Part shown: positions 36,479-49,284 of the stretch, piece after piece | Layout: every line of letters starts with the position of its first letter | Position numbering within the stretch: the stretch's first letter is position 1 | From: Lepidurus packardi | Taxonomy: Eukaryota > Arthropoda > Branchiopoda > Notostraca > Triopsidae | Reading direction: 5' to 3' | Assembly: GCA_023053545.1 (NCBI GenBank) | Contig: JAKZAN010000074.1 | Span: 100,325 to 164,324, forward strand | DNA: 64,000 nucleotides | Notes under the pieces: model-generated | What the model saw: only the letters and a program-made list of their open reading frames with translations | What the model was told of the DNA's origin: nothing | Database searches by the model: none | Position numbers and translations under genes: made by a program

Positions 36479-37852
36479 CCTAAAGGAGTTATTGCTCCTC
36501 GGGCTGTATTGACGCCCTTCGGATGGTGTGCCACGGGTAAGCTCCCAGATCGAGCCTCGTTCGGTTCAGTCCGACGAGTGAATCTAATTCGTCAACCGGC
36601 CTACGACGAAATTAATGACTTAGTAAAACAGTTCTGGCGAACCGACTCAATCGGTGTTAAGGCGTTCAACCCTGTCAAATCGCGAGAAGACGAAAGAGCC
36701 CTCGCTATTATGGAAAAGACCGCTCGCAACGTTGGTCATCGGTACGAGTGCGGACTCCTTTGGAAAGAAGACAAACCACAATTACCGGACAACCGCTCAA
36801 TAGCGCTTCGACGTTTCTTTGCCCTCGAACGCAAACTCCTAAAGAATCCCGAGTTAGCCAAACGGTACGAACAGACTATTAACGAATATGTCCTGCTCAG
36901 GCACGCCAGAAAACTAGCTCCGGAAGAAGCACAAGTTTCGTCTGACAAAACTTGGTACCTGCCGCACCACGCCGTAACAAACCCAAATAAGCCTGACAAG
37001 GTTCGCGTGGTATTCGACGCCTCCGCCACTCACGGAGATTATTCTCTCAACGGAGCGTTGCTGAAGGGTCCCGATCTGTTGACTAGTTTGTTGGGTGTTC
37101 TCCTACGTTTTCGACGCAACCGAATCCCATTGTCAGCAGACATAGAGAAAATGTATCACCAAGTTCTCGTCAAACAGGACGACCAAACGGCTTTTCGGTT
37201 TCTGTGGAGAAGTCCGAACAGCAACCTAGCTCCGCACACGTACCAAATGCTGGTTCACGTGTTTGGTGCGATATCTTCGCCGTCTATTTGTTTATATGTT
37301 CTCCACAGAACCGCCAAAGACAATGAATCAAAATTCCCGTGTGTTGCTAACAAAGTTATTGAAAACTTTTATGTCGATAACTTTCTAGACTCCGTCGACA
37401 CCGAAGAAGAAGCTACTACGGTTGCTCATCAGCTGATGAGCTTGCTTAAGCTTGGCGATTTCAGATTAACGAGGTGGATAACATCGTCTCGAGAAGTTTT
37501 AAGCTCAATTCCCCCATCAGAAAGAAGTTCTTCGGAATTAAACAAGGATCTGGAGCGACTACCGTGTGAGCGAACTCTTGGCTTGCTCTGGGACTGCGAA
37601 TCCGACGCGTTCGTATTCAAGATTATGCGTCCCGCCGAAGTAACCTCTAAGAGACAAGTGCTCCGTCACGTCGCCTCCATTTTTGATCCACTGGGTTTCT
37701 TAAGCCCACTGGTATTCTCGGCCAAAATCTTGTTGCAAGACATATGGAAAGGAGGCTACGATTGGGACGAATCCCTCCCGCGAGATATCCAAACAAGATG
37801 GAATGACTGGGCCGGCGAGTTAAAATTGCTAGAGCAACTCCGTCTGCCATGA
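36476..37852 (+). pseudogene. pol: Reverse transcriptase region of BEL-2 copy b
   Basis: Same as copy a: APRAVLTPFGW from 36494, VRVVFDASA near 37001, LSADIEKMYHQ near 37134, YVDN at 37370-37381, and the Peptidase_A17-type C-terminal region. It stops at TGA 37850-37852. The translation is identical to copy a. Confidence 0.92.
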
Positions 37853-38887
37853 TGCCTCAAGTTTCCTCACCAGCCAGTTAAATCGGAACTGCATGTATTT
37901 TGCGACGCCTCGCAACTGGGTTTTGGCGCCGTTGCCTACCTTAGGCATGAGTACACAGACGATCAAATCAGCATACATTTTGTGATGTCGAAAACTCGGG
38001 TAGCCCCACTAAAGCCCATTTCCATACCAAGGCTCGAGCTACAAGCTGCAGTCGTTGGCCTTAGACTTGCCTTGTCTTGCTGCGACGAGCTTCGGCTACA
38101 GATGAGTCAAGTCATCTTTTGGACCGATTCAACTACCGTGCTGCAATGGATCAATTCGTCCACCTGCAAATTCCAGACCTTTGTGAACAACCGGATTGGG
38201 GAGATTCTGGAGGCAAGCAGCTCCAGCCAATGGCGTCACGTAGCAGGGAAAGAAAACCCCGCAGACGACTGTTCACGTGGATTAAACCCGAGACAATTGT
38301 CAATAAGCCACCGATGGTTCCAGGGCCCGAAATTCTTGAAGACACCCAGTTCCTCGCACCAGACCCCACCGGTTGACGAGCCGGCAAATGACGACCCCGA
38401 AGTGGTACGAACGGCATGGACGGGAACCCTCAAGGTCTGTGAGAATTCCCTAAGTGACCTCATGGCCAGAACCTCTACGTTTCTCCGGTTGCAGAGAGTG
38501 ACTGCTCTAATAACTAAATTTGGAAAACGCTGTCGAGGCACTAAGCTTACACTCAACATTACGGCCACCGAACTAGAAGAGGCTCTCAGTGTCTGTATTC
38601 GTATATGCCAAGAGGAAAGTTTCTCGGACGACATCGAAGCCAGCAAAATGGGCCGGCCTCTCGCAAAAAACTCGCGTCTCACACACCTCACTCCGTTTCT
38701 CGATGATCACGGTATCTTTCGTGTAGGTGGTCGATTGGAGCACTCCACTTTAAGTTACGAGGCTCGTCACCCTATCGTACTGCCTGCCTACCATCGTATA
38801 ACGGACCTTGTTATAGAAAACGCTCATCGAGAAGTTGTTCATTCGTCAACAGATAGAACGCTCCATCGAACGCGAGATCGCTACTAG
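37853..38887 (+). pseudogene. pol: RNase H, linker and integrase zinc region of BEL-2 copy b
   Basis: RNase H acidic residues lie near 37904, 38036 and 38123, followed by the linker and zinc-domain histidines near 38822-38842, and the stop at TAG 38885-38887. Base 38793 is A (copy a has T), so the residue before RITDLV is His instead of Leu. Confidence 0.9.
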
Positions 38888-39919
38888 ATCCTGCGAGGCC
38901 GAGCAGCGGTGAAGAGAGTAGTATGGAAGTGCTCTGTTTGTAAAAGACGCAACGCTAAACCCGTGATACCAATGATGGCCCCTCTGCCCGCTTGCAGAGT
39001 AAAGCCTTCAAGTTCCCCGTTCTCCTTCACAGGAATCGACTATTTCGGGCCTTTCTTCGTACCTGTCCGCAGAAGTTCAGAAAAACGCTGGGTGTGTCTT
39101 TACACCTGCTTAACGACACGCGCTGTTCATTTGGAAATAGCGCGAACCTTAGACACTGACTCTTTCCTCATGAGTTTTCGGCGTTTTGTAGCAAGAAGAG
39201 GTGTTCCAGCCGTTTGATACAGCGACAATGGTACCAATCTTGTATCAGGATATCAAGAATTGAAGAAAGGCATCGAAGCCTTAAATACCACTAAGATAGC
39301 AGACGCCATGGCTGTCAAGAAAATCGAGTGGCACTTATCTCCGCCGTCCACTCCTCATTTCGGTGGTGCGTGGGAACGCTTAATTCAATCCGCAAAATCG
39401 GCGCTGAAGAAAGTGCTTGGAACTCGAAGCGTCAACGAAGAGATTTTGCACACTGTGCTGGTTGAAGTAGAAGCGCTATTAAACGGCAGGCCCCTTACTC
39501 ATCTGAGTGTCAACCCTACTGATCCAGAACCCCTCACCCCTAATCATTTCTTACTAGGTAGAGCGCATCCTAATCTTCCACCCGACATCATAAGCCCAGC
39601 CGAAGAATGTTCCCGAAAAAGGTGGAGAGCTGCTCAAGCCACAGTGAACCACTTTTGGGCTAGATGGATGCGAGAATACCTTCCCTACTTAATAGAGAGA
39701 AGAAAGTGGTCACGACCAGATCGGAACATCCAAGTGGACGACGTCGTCTTAATAGCGGACAACCAGACACCGCGTGGATACTGGCCTGTCGACAGAGTTA
39801 CCAAGACGCTACCTGGACCCGATGGGATAGTGAGAGCTGCAGTCGTGAAAACCAAATCCGGTGAACTTACACGACCTGTAGTTAAACTGTGCATTATTGA
39901 AACAAATCCAGAGGTTTAG
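38888..39919 (+). pseudogene. pol: Integrase core and C-terminal domain of BEL-2 copy b
   Basis: CSVC near 38930, catalytic Asp near 39038, stop TGA at 39215-39217, second Asp near 39224, Glu near 39374 and a DUF5641-type C-terminus. Base 39252 is A (copy a has G), changing one residue between the stop and the Glu motif from Cys to Tyr. It ends at 39919. Confidence 0.91.
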
Positions 39920-39933
39920 CTGCAGCTAAACCT
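39912..39933. repeat. 22-bp perfect palindrome at the BEL-2 copy b stop codon
   Basis: Exact duplicate of the palindrome at 17102-17123, overlapping the pol stop. Confidence 0.9.
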
Positions 39934-39943
39934 GGGCCGGCTA

Positions 39944-40208
39944 TGTCGCAGATGGAAACCGCGAGGGACACATGTTTAAACTTCCCGCGGTCCACTGTGA
40001 CGTAACGGCCAATGGAGACAACGGTCGCCCCCGTAGAGCCTGGGTTCGGGGCGAACGTTTTTTGTGTTCGTTGTTGGCTGAACAGAGTGAATGAATGTTA
40101 ACCTTTTTGGCTCTTGTTTTTTTGGTGTATTTTCATTTAGTTAAAGATAATAAATTACTCTATTAAAAAGTATAGTTCCCTGTCATCGTAAGTGAATTAT
40201 CGGTGACA
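39944..40208 (+). repeat. 3' LTR of BEL-2 copy b
   Basis: 265 bp, TGTCGCAG...GGTGACA, followed by GACTT and satellite B. Confidence 0.93.
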
Positions 40209-42384
40209 GACTTAATTCATAATTACTGACTTAATTCATGAATTAATTACTTAATTAATAAATTAATGACTTAATTAAATAACTACGGACGTAATTCATG
40301 AATTACTGACCTATTTAACGAATTTGTGACTTAATTCATGAATTACCTGACTTAATTCATGAACTACTGACTTAATTCATGAACTACTGACTTAATTCAT
40401 GAATTACTGACTTAATTCATGAATTAATGACTTAATTCATGAATTAATGACTTAATTCATGAATTAATTACTTAATTCATGAATTACTGACTTAATTCAT
40501 GTATTACTGAGTTAATTCATGAATTACTGTCTTAATTCATGAATTACTGACTTAATTCCTGAAATACTGACATAATTCATGAATTACTGACTTAATTCAT
40601 GAAAAACTGACTTACTTCATGAAATACTGACTTAATTCATGAATTACTCACTTAGTTCATGAATTAATCACTTAATTCATTCATTTCTGACTTAATTCCT
40701 GAACTATTGACTTAATTCATGAATTACTGACTTATTTCATGAATAACTGACTTAATTCATGAATTACTCACTTAATTCATGCATTTCTGACTTAATTCTT
40801 GAACTATTGAATTAATTCATGAATTACTGACTTATTTCATGAATAACTGACTTAATTCATGAATTACTCACTTAATTCATGCATTTCTGACTTAATTCTT
40901 GAACTATTGACTTAATTCATGAATTACTGACTTATTTCATGAATAACTGACTTAATTAATGAATTCCTGACTTAAATTATGAATTACTGAAATAGTTAAT
41001 GAATTAATGAATTGAATCATAAATTACTGACTTATTTAAATAAGTACGGACTTAGTTCATAAATTACTGACTTAATTCATAAATTACAGAATTTATTCAT
41101 GAATTAACTGACTTAATTCACAAAATAATGACTTAATTCATGAACTACTGACTAATTCATGAATTACTGACTTAATTCATGAATTACGGACTTAATTCAT
41201 GAATTAATGACTTAATTCATGAATTACTGATTTAATTCATGAATTACTGACTTAATTCATGAATTACTGACTTAATTCATGAATTACTGACTTAATTCAT
41301 GAATTACTGACTTAATTCATGAAATACTGACTAACTTCATGAAATACTGGCTTAATTCATGAAATACTGACTTAATTCATGAACTACTTACTTAATTCAC
41401 GAATTACTCAATAAATTCATGAATTACTCACTTAATTCATGAATTAATCACTTAATTCATGCATTTCTGACTTAATTCTTGAACTATTGAATTAATTCAT
41501 GAATTACTGACTTATTTCATGAATAACTGACTTATTTAATGAATTCCTGACTTAAATAATGAATTACTGAAATAGTTAATGAATTAATGAATTGAATCAT
41601 AGATTACTGACTTATTTAAATAACTACGGACTTAGTTCATAAATTACTGACTTAATTCATAAATTACAGACTTTATTCATGAATTAACTGACTTAATTCA
41701 TGAACTACTGACTTAATTCATGAACTACTAACTTAATTCATGAATTACTCACTTAATTCATGAATTACTGACTTAATTCATGAATTACTGACTTAATTCA
41801 TGAATTACTGACTTAATTCATAATTACTGACTTTATTCATGAAAAACTGTCTTAATTCATGAATTACTGACTTAATTAACTAATTACTGACTTAATTCAT
41901 GAATTACTGACTTAATTCATGAAATACTGACTGAATTCACAAAATACTGACTTAATTCATGAACTACTGACTAATTCATGAATTACTGACTTAATTCATG
42001 AATTACTGACTTAATTCATGAATTAGTGATTTAATTCATGAATTACTGACTTAATTAATGAATTCCTGACTTAATTCATGAATTCATGACTTAATTCATG
42101 AATTACTGACTTAATTCATGAATTACTGACTTAATTAATGAATTGCTGACTTAATTCATGAATTACTGACTAAATATAGAATTACTGACTTAATTCATGA
42201 ATTACTGACTTAATTAATGAATTGCTGACTTACTTCATGAAATACTGACTTAATTCATGAAATACTGACTTAATTCATTAACTACTTACTTAATTCACGA
42301 ATTAACACTTAATTCATGAATTACTCACTTAATTCATGCATTTCTGACTTAATTCTTGAACTATTGACTTAATTCATGAATTAC
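40209..42384. repeat. Satellite B array, right arm, module copy 2
   Basis: Colinear with 17399-19574 at offset 22,810. One substitution was noticed (41750 C, 18940 G). It ends in the same ATTAC junction with satellite A. No gene. Confidence 0.96.
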
Positions 42385-42798
42385 AAGGAATTTCATTGAA
42401 ATTTCAAGGAAATTTCAGCTAAAATTACAAGCAAATTTCAAGGAAATTTCAATGAAATTTCAGTTTAATTTCAATAAGATTTCGAGGAAATTTCAGGTAA
42501 AATTAGAAGCAAATTTCAAGGAAATTTCATTGAAATTTCAGGTAAAATTACAAGCATATTTCAACGAAATTTCAATGAAATTTCAGTGTAATTTCAATAA
42601 GATTTCGAGGAAATTTCAGCTAAAATTACAAGCAAATTTCATTGAAATTCCAAGGAAATTTCAAGGAAATTTCATTGAAATTTCAGGTAAAATTACAAGC
42701 ATATTTCAACGAAATTTCAATAAGATTTCGAGGAAATTTCAGGTAAAATTACAAGCAAATTTCAATGAAATTTCATTGAAATTTCAGGTAAAATTACA
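42385..42798. repeat. Satellite A block left of the BEL-1 tandem
   Basis: Duplicate of 19575-19988 with one substitution (42462). It ends in TTACA (42794-42798), the left target duplication of the BEL-1 tandem. Confidence 0.96.
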
Positions 42799-43148
42799 TG
42801 TCGTGAATTTCTAGAATGTACTTTAAAATTACCCAGGTTCATATAATCTAATCGTTTGAAATTCCCGCCCCTTTGCTGTCCCTAGAGTCCCGAACCTCAC
42901 CAAGGTTCGGAGGGTTTGCAGCCTTACTCCTTTGTTTTCAAGTTCCGTTTGTTTCTAGATAACTCTCGGACTCTGGCCCCCTCTCAGCCAGCGTGGCATG
43001 ATAACGCACGTGTTATTCATCCACCAAGTGATATCAAATAAATTCGTTCAATCGTCAATGGGTCTTAAGTATCATTCATATATCCCACATCAGCACTAAT
43101 CAAACACAACGCAGGAATCATTACATTTATCCACCAAGATTAACGACA
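42799..43148 (+). repeat. First LTR of the BEL-1 tandem (5' type)
   Basis: Carries TTCATATA, GAGGGTTTG and TTATCCACC, as the 5' LTR of copy b does. Confidence 0.96.
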
Positions 43149-43151
43149 ATT

Positions 43152-43169
43152 TGGTGCCGTGACCAGGAT
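43152..43169 (+). other. Primer-binding site of BEL-1 copy c
   Basis: TGGTGCCGTGACCAGGAT, three bases after the LTR; tRNA not assigned. Confidence 0.65.
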
Positions 43170-45159
43170 GGGTCGAACGTCAGGACAACCTCTGGAAAGG
43201 TCCAAGACGAAGTCAAGATTGCTGGAAAGAAGAATCGAGACCACACTAGACGACATTGAGCAACATGAAGGAGGAGAGCCAGAAGTCATGGATCAGCTGT
43301 ACTCGATAGAAGCACACCTCCAGGAACTGAAGCTAATTCATCGAGATATTGAAGAGAAAATACCGCTGTCCGAGCTAGAAGAAATCACTGAGAAGCAGCT
43401 AGATACGTTTAGTTCATTTCAAATCAGGCTTATACAAGCCAAGCGACGACATTCCACTCAGTCCTCGAGCCCAACTAGTCAGCCGAGCCCTAATCCCCCC
43501 GATACCAGAAAACATTCCGTATTACCAAAGTTAAGTCTACCAACCTTTGAAGACGATATTTTGCAATGGGCAGAATTCTGGGACGCATTCACTGAAGTAC
43601 ACGAGAGCCCAGAGATACCCGCCGCTCGCAAATTTAATTATTTGGCTGGGCAGCTCAAAGGAGCCTCTCTGAAAGTCATTGGTGGTCTTTCCCACACCTC
43701 GGCGAACTATCCCACGGCTGTGGAACTACTCAAAGATCGTTATGCGAAGCCACGTAAGGTGGTAAAGGCGCACATTCGGTCCCTTCTCTTTCTAAAGCAA
43801 CCAGATCACTCAACATCCACACTTCGTTCCTTCCTAGAAATCATTTTGACTTCCGTCCGCGCTCTCGAAACCCTCGGGAAAAACTCTGAAGAATTCGGAG
43901 AATTCCTAGTTTGTATTCTGGAAGAGAAGTTGACTTCAATCACCATAAGCAACATGGCAAGATCGTTTGGTTCAACAGATTGGAATCTCGAACAATTCTG
44001 TACGCAGTTGAAGAACGAAATTGAAGTCCTGGAAACAAGTCCCACCTCGCCGTCCGCGAATTCAAGCAGAAAACCACCATCGAAGAACCAACCAACACCT
44101 CAATCCTCCGCTGCAGCTCTCAGTCTCGGTATCAAAGACAAGAGATGTCCGTTCTGCTCCGGTTCCCATTCCCCCGTTGCCTGTACGTCATACACCAACA
44201 TGGAAGATAGGCTCAAAATCGCAAAGGAGAAACGTCTTTGCTTTAATTGTCTAGCCGCGAGCGGACATTTGAAGGTCTCCGACTGTCCATCCAAATTTAC
44301 GTGTCATCATTGCCACAAAAAACACCATACCAGTTTACACTCGCCGAAGAAGACACCTACGCAGCCCAACGAGTCGACAACAGTGATGGTAACTGGTACA
44401 GTAAACTGCATACCAAATGGATCATCCCTAATTCGTTCCATCGCTTGGATTGTTCGGTTTGTTGCGAACTGTCGTGGATCCGGACACTCCGGCCCCTTGT
44501 CAACTGAAGAACTAACCAACGCCGAGATCAAATTACTGTTCTACGTGCAAGCTCGCCACCTTTCAGCTGAATTGGATTACCTGAATAATCCCATGAAATC
44601 GAACATTCCTTCGCAAGTAAGAACTTTGGATTTGTTCCTGGATCAAAATGGACTAATTCGAAGTCGTGGACGCCTTTCAAACGCTTCACTTTCTCCAGAT
44701 GCAAAGTATCCCATATTGATCCCGAAGACTTCACGTCTCGCCAGCTTGATTGTTCGACATTTTCATGCCGTTTCGTTCCATGCCGGAGTAAATACAACTG
44801 TTGCAAATCTACGAGAGAATTTCTGGATCCCCTCTGCTCGACAGGTTGCCAAGAGCACCTTGCGAAACTGCGTCACTTGTCGTAGACACACCGGTCTACC
44901 CTATCCTCAACCTGCTACCGCTCCTCTCCCCGAGTTCAGAGTAGCTCCCGCACGCCCATTTGAAGTGTCTGGCGTCGACTTCGCCGGCCCTCTTTTCGTC
45001 CGGAACTCCAAATCTAAGTCAACAACGCCAGTGTACCTCTGCCTATTTACGTGTGCCAGCACACGCGCCGTACATCTGGAACTCGTAAGCGATCTGTCCA
45101 CGAAGACCTTCCTCCTTGCGTTTCGCGTTTCGCCAGTTTATACGACTTTCCACGGTTAA
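43168..45159 (+). pseudogene. Gag-integrase fusion ORF, BEL-1 copy c
   Basis: 663 residues, same sequence as the ORF at 20358-22349: coiled coil, DUF1759-type Gag domain, zinc knuckles, in-frame loss of protease/RT/RNase H, integrase zinc domain and first catalytic Asp. The ORF is cut short by the shared frameshift near 45120-45132. Confidence 0.9.
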
Positions 45160-46049
45160 TGATGTCAGACAACGCCATGACCTTTGTTTCGGCCGCCAGT
45201 CAAGTCAAATTCCTCGCCACGGATTCAAATCTACATGATAATCTAGCCCAGTTTCATACCTCCTGGCAGTTTATCCCTAAACGCGCGCCGTGGTTTGGAG
45301 GAATATGGGAACGGTTAATTGGCGTCACGAAATCACTCTTGCGAAAGACCTTGGGTCGTTCCCTACTCACCTTTGATGAACTCCGTACCGTTATTATGGA
45401 GATTACCACGATCCTGAACGATCGACCTTTGACATATGTATCGTCAGACATCAGTGACGATAACGCTGTCACCCCTTCCACTCTCATTTTTGGACGTCGC
45501 ATTCGTTCACCCATCTTTGCCAACCTGGAAACCACCACTCTGGACCCTACCTATAATGAATCAGTGCTTCCGAAACGTTTCGTTTTACAAAAACGGTTAA
45601 TTTCGAAGTATTGGCAACGCTGGAGCGACGAATATTTAAAGGCATTACGAGAATTTCACATCTGTCGTCCACAATCTGGAAATCGGACCATCCGAGTTGG
45701 TGATGTCGTCCTTATCCATTCCGAGAAAAAGCGAATATATTGGCCTGTCGCGTACGTTGAAAAACTTCTTCCAGGTCCTGACGGGATTGTTCGTGCCGCA
45801 ATCATTAGCACAGCAAATGGAGTCACCAATCGACCAGTGACTAAGTTGTATCCTTTAGAAGTCAATCACCCCGTGATCGAAGAATCCGAGTCTATCCCTG
45901 CCCAGTTACCACAAGTTGAAGATCATTCACCTCCCCTACGCCGGAATCGAAGAGATGCCACTGAACGAGCCCTTGGAAGAATCCGTGAATGGATTAGATA
46001 TGAAAGGGCGCCCGAGCAGCCCGGCCGGGAGGATGTCGTGAATTTCTAG
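45126..46049 (+). pseudogene. Integrase C-terminal half in shifted frame, BEL-1 copy c
   Basis: Second Asp, Glu and DUF5641-type domain as in copy b. The stop lies inside the middle LTR, so the last codons come from the mosaic LTR, which is 3'-type at that point. Confidence 0.88.
46027..46033 (+). other. Polypurine tract of BEL-1 copy c
   Basis: GGGAGGA abutting the middle LTR. Confidence 0.7.
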
Positions 46050-46383
46050 AATGTACTTTAAAATTACCCAGGTTCCTATAATCTAATCGTTTGAAATTCC
46101 CGCCCCTTTGCTGTCCCTAGAGTCCCGAACCTCACCAAGGTTCGGAGAGTTGGCAGCCTTACTCCTTTGTTTTCAAGTTCCGTTTGTTTCTAGATAACTC
46201 TCGGACTCTGGCCCCCTCTCAGCCAGCGTGGCATGATAACGCACGTGTTATTCATCCACCAAGTGATATCAAATAAATTCGTTCAATCGTCAATGGGTCT
46301 TAAGTATCATTCATATATCCCACATCAGCACTAATCAAACACAACGCAGGAATCATTACATTTATCCACCAAGATTAACGACA
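46034..46383 (+). repeat. Middle LTR of the BEL-1 tandem (recombinant)
   Basis: The marker at 46076 is C (3' type), 46148 and 46152 are A and G (3' type), and 46366 is C (5' type). The left part therefore derives from a 3' LTR and the right part from a 5' LTR, with the exchange between 46152 and 46366. This is the product expected from unequal crossing over between the two LTRs of sister or allelic copies. Confidence 0.93.
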
Positions 46384-46386
46384 ATT

Positions 46387-46404
46387 TGGTGCCGTGACCA
46401 GGAT
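46387..46404 (+). other. Primer-binding site of BEL-1 copy d
   Basis: TGGTGCCGTGACCAGGAT, three bases after the middle LTR. Confidence 0.65.
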
Positions 46405-48394
46405 GGGTCGAACGTCAGGACAACCTCTGGAAAGGTCCAAGACGAAGTCAAGATTGCTGGAAAGAAGAATCGAGACCACACTAGACGACATTGAGCAACA
46501 TGAAGGAGGAGAGCCAGAAGTCATGGATCAGCTGTACTCGATAGAAGCACACCTCCAGGAACTGAAGCTAATTCATCGAGATATTGAAGAGAAAATACCG
46601 CTGTCCGAGCTAGAAGAAATCACTGAGAAGCAGCTAGATACGTTTAGTTCATTTCAAATCAGGCTTATACAAGCCAAGCGACGACATTCCACTCAGTCCT
46701 CGAGCCCAACTAGTCAGCCGAGCCCTAATCCCCCCGATACCAGAAAACATTCCGTATTACCAAAGTTAAGTCTACCAACCTTTGAAGACGATATTTTGCA
46801 ATGGGCAGAATTCTGGGACGCATTCACTGAAGTACACGAGAGCCCAGAGATACCCGCCGCTCGCAAATTTAATTATTTGGCTGGGCAGCTCAAAGGAGCC
46901 TCTCTGAAAGTCATTGGTGGTCTTTCCCACACCTCGGCGAACTATCCCACGGCTGTGGAACTACTCAAAGATCGTTATGCGAAGCCACGTAAGGTGGTAA
47001 AGGCGCACATTCGGTCCCTTCTCTTTCTAAAGCAACCAGATCACTCAACATCCACACTTCGTTCCTTCCTAGAAATCATTTTGACTTCCGTCCGCGCTCT
47101 CGAAACCCTCGGGAAAAACTCTGAAGAATTCGGAGAATTCCTAGTTTGTATTCTGGAAGAGAAGTTGACTTCAATCACCATAAGCAACATGGCAAGATCG
47201 TTTGGTTCAACAGATTGGAATCTCGAACAATTCTGTACGCAGTTGAAGAACGAAATTGAAGTCCTGGAAACAAGTCCCACCTCGCCGTCCGCGAATTCAA
47301 GCAGAAAACCACCATCGAAGAACCAACCAACACCTCAATCCTCCGCTGCAGCTCTCAGTCTCGGTATCAAAGACAAGAGATGTCCGTTCTGCTCCGGTTC
47401 CCATTCCCCCGTTGCCTGTACGTCATACACCAACATGGAAGATAGGCTCAAAATCGCAAAGGAGAAACGTCTTTGCTTTAATTGTCTAGCCGCGAGCGGA
47501 CATTTGAAGGTCTCCGACTGTCCATCCAAATTTACGTGTCATCATTGCCACAAAAAACACCATACCAGTTTACACTCGCCGAAGAAGACACCTACGCAGC
47601 CCAACGAGTCGACAACAGTGATGGTAACTGGTACAGTAAACTGCATACCAAATGGATCATCCCTAATTCGTTCCATCGCTTGGATTGTTCGGTTTGTTGC
47701 GAACTGTCGTGGATCCGGACACTCCGGCCCCTTGTCAACTGAAGAACTAACCAACGCCGAGATCAAATTACTGTTCTACGTGCAAGCTCGCCACCTTTCA
47801 GCTGAATTGGATTACCTGAATAATCCCATGAAATCGAACATTCCTTCGCAAGTAAGAACTTTGGATTTGTTCCTGGATCAAAATGGACTAATTCGAAGTC
47901 GTGGACGCCTTTCAAACGCTTCACTTTCTCCAGATGCAAAGTATCCCATATTGATCCCGAAGACTTCACGTCTCGCCAGCTTGATTGTTCGACATTTTCA
48001 TGCCGTTTCGTTCCATGCCGGAGTAAATACAACTGTTGCAAATCTACGAGAGAATTTCTGGATCCCCTCTGCTCGACAGGTTGCCAAGAGCACCTTGCGA
48101 AACTGCGTCACTTGTCGTAGACACACCGGTCTACCCTATCCTCAACCTGCTACCGCTCCTCTCCCCGAGTTCAGAGTAGCTCCCGCACGCCCATTTGAAG
48201 TGTCTGGCGTCGACTTCGCCGGCCCTCTTTTCGTCCGGAACTCCAAATCTAAGTCAACAACGCCAGTGTACCTCTGCCTATTTACGTGTGCCAGCACACG
48301 CGCCGTACATCTGGAACTCGTAAGCGATCTGTCCACGAAGACCTTCCTCCTTGCGTTTCGCGTTTCGCCAGTTTATACGACTTTCCACGGTTAA
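46403..48394 (+). pseudogene. Gag-integrase fusion ORF, BEL-1 copy d
   Basis: 663 residues with the same translation as copies b and c, including the in-frame deletion of the middle of pol. It ends at the shared frameshift (about 48355-48367). It lies directly downstream of the mosaic LTR, which would act as its 5' LTR. Confidence 0.9.
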
Positions 48395-49284
48395 TGATGT
48401 CAGACAACGCCATGACCTTTGTTTCGGCCGCCAGTCAAGTCAAATTCCTCGCCACGGATTCAAATCTACATGATAATCTAGCCCAGTTTCATACCTCCTG
48501 GCAGTTTATCCCTAAACGCGCGCCGTGGTTTGGAGGAATATGGGAACGGTTAATTGGCGTCACGAAATCACTCTTGCGAAAGACCTTGGGTCGTTCCCTA
48601 CTCACCTTTGATGAACTCCGTACCGTTATTATGGAGATTACCACGATCCTGAACGATCGACCTTTGACATATGTATCGTCAGACATCAGTGACGATAACG
48701 CTGTCACCCCTTCCACTCTCATTTTTGGACGTCGCATTCGTTCACCCATCTTTGCCAACCTGGAAACCACCACTCTGGACCCTACCTATAATGAATCAGT
48801 GCTTCCGAAACGTTTCGTTTTACAAAAACGGTTAATTTCGAAGTATTGGCAACGCTGGAGCGACGAATATTTAAAGGCATTACGAGAATTTCACATCTGT
48901 CGTCCACAATCTGGAAATCGGACCATCCGAGTTGGTGATGTCGTCCTTATCCATTCCGAGAAAAAGCGAATATATTGGCCTGTCGCGTACGTTGAAAAAC
49001 TTCTTCCAGGTCCTGACGGGATTGTTCGTGCCGCAATCATTAGCACAGCAAATGGAGTCACCAATCGACCAGTGACTAAGTTGTATCCTTTAGAAGTCAA
49101 TCACCCCGTGATCGAAGAATCCGAGTCTATCCCTGCCCAGTTACCACAAGTTGAAGATCATTCACCTCCCCTACGCCGGAATCGAAGAGATGCCACTGAA
49201 CGAGCCCTTGGAAGAATCCGTGAATGGATTAGATATGAAAGGGCGCCCGAGCAGCCCGGCCGGGAGGATGTCGTGAATTTCTAG
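48361..49284 (+). pseudogene. Integrase C-terminal half in shifted frame, BEL-1 copy d
   Basis: Second Asp (SDNAMTF), Glu (GGIWERL) and DUF5641-type domain as in the other copies. The stop TAG lies in the last LTR. Confidence 0.88.
49262..49268 (+). other. Polypurine tract of BEL-1 copy d
   Basis: GGGAGGA abutting the last LTR. Confidence 0.7.

Larger units (their letters stand above)
33817..40208 (+). mobile_element. BEL-2 copy b, full-length degenerate BEL/Pao retrotransposon
   Basis: Same length (6,392 bp) and layout as copy a at offset 22,810, with the same imperfect GACCT/GACTT flanks. I found two substitutions between the copies (38793 and 39252). All stops and the frameshift are shared, so this is a duplicate of copy a's insertion, not a second transposition. 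Confidence 0.95.

Noticed and set aside
33817-40208. Independent second transposition of BEL-2
   Set aside because: It shares all stops, the frameshift, the LTR differences, the flanking pentamers and the satellite context with 11007-17398.
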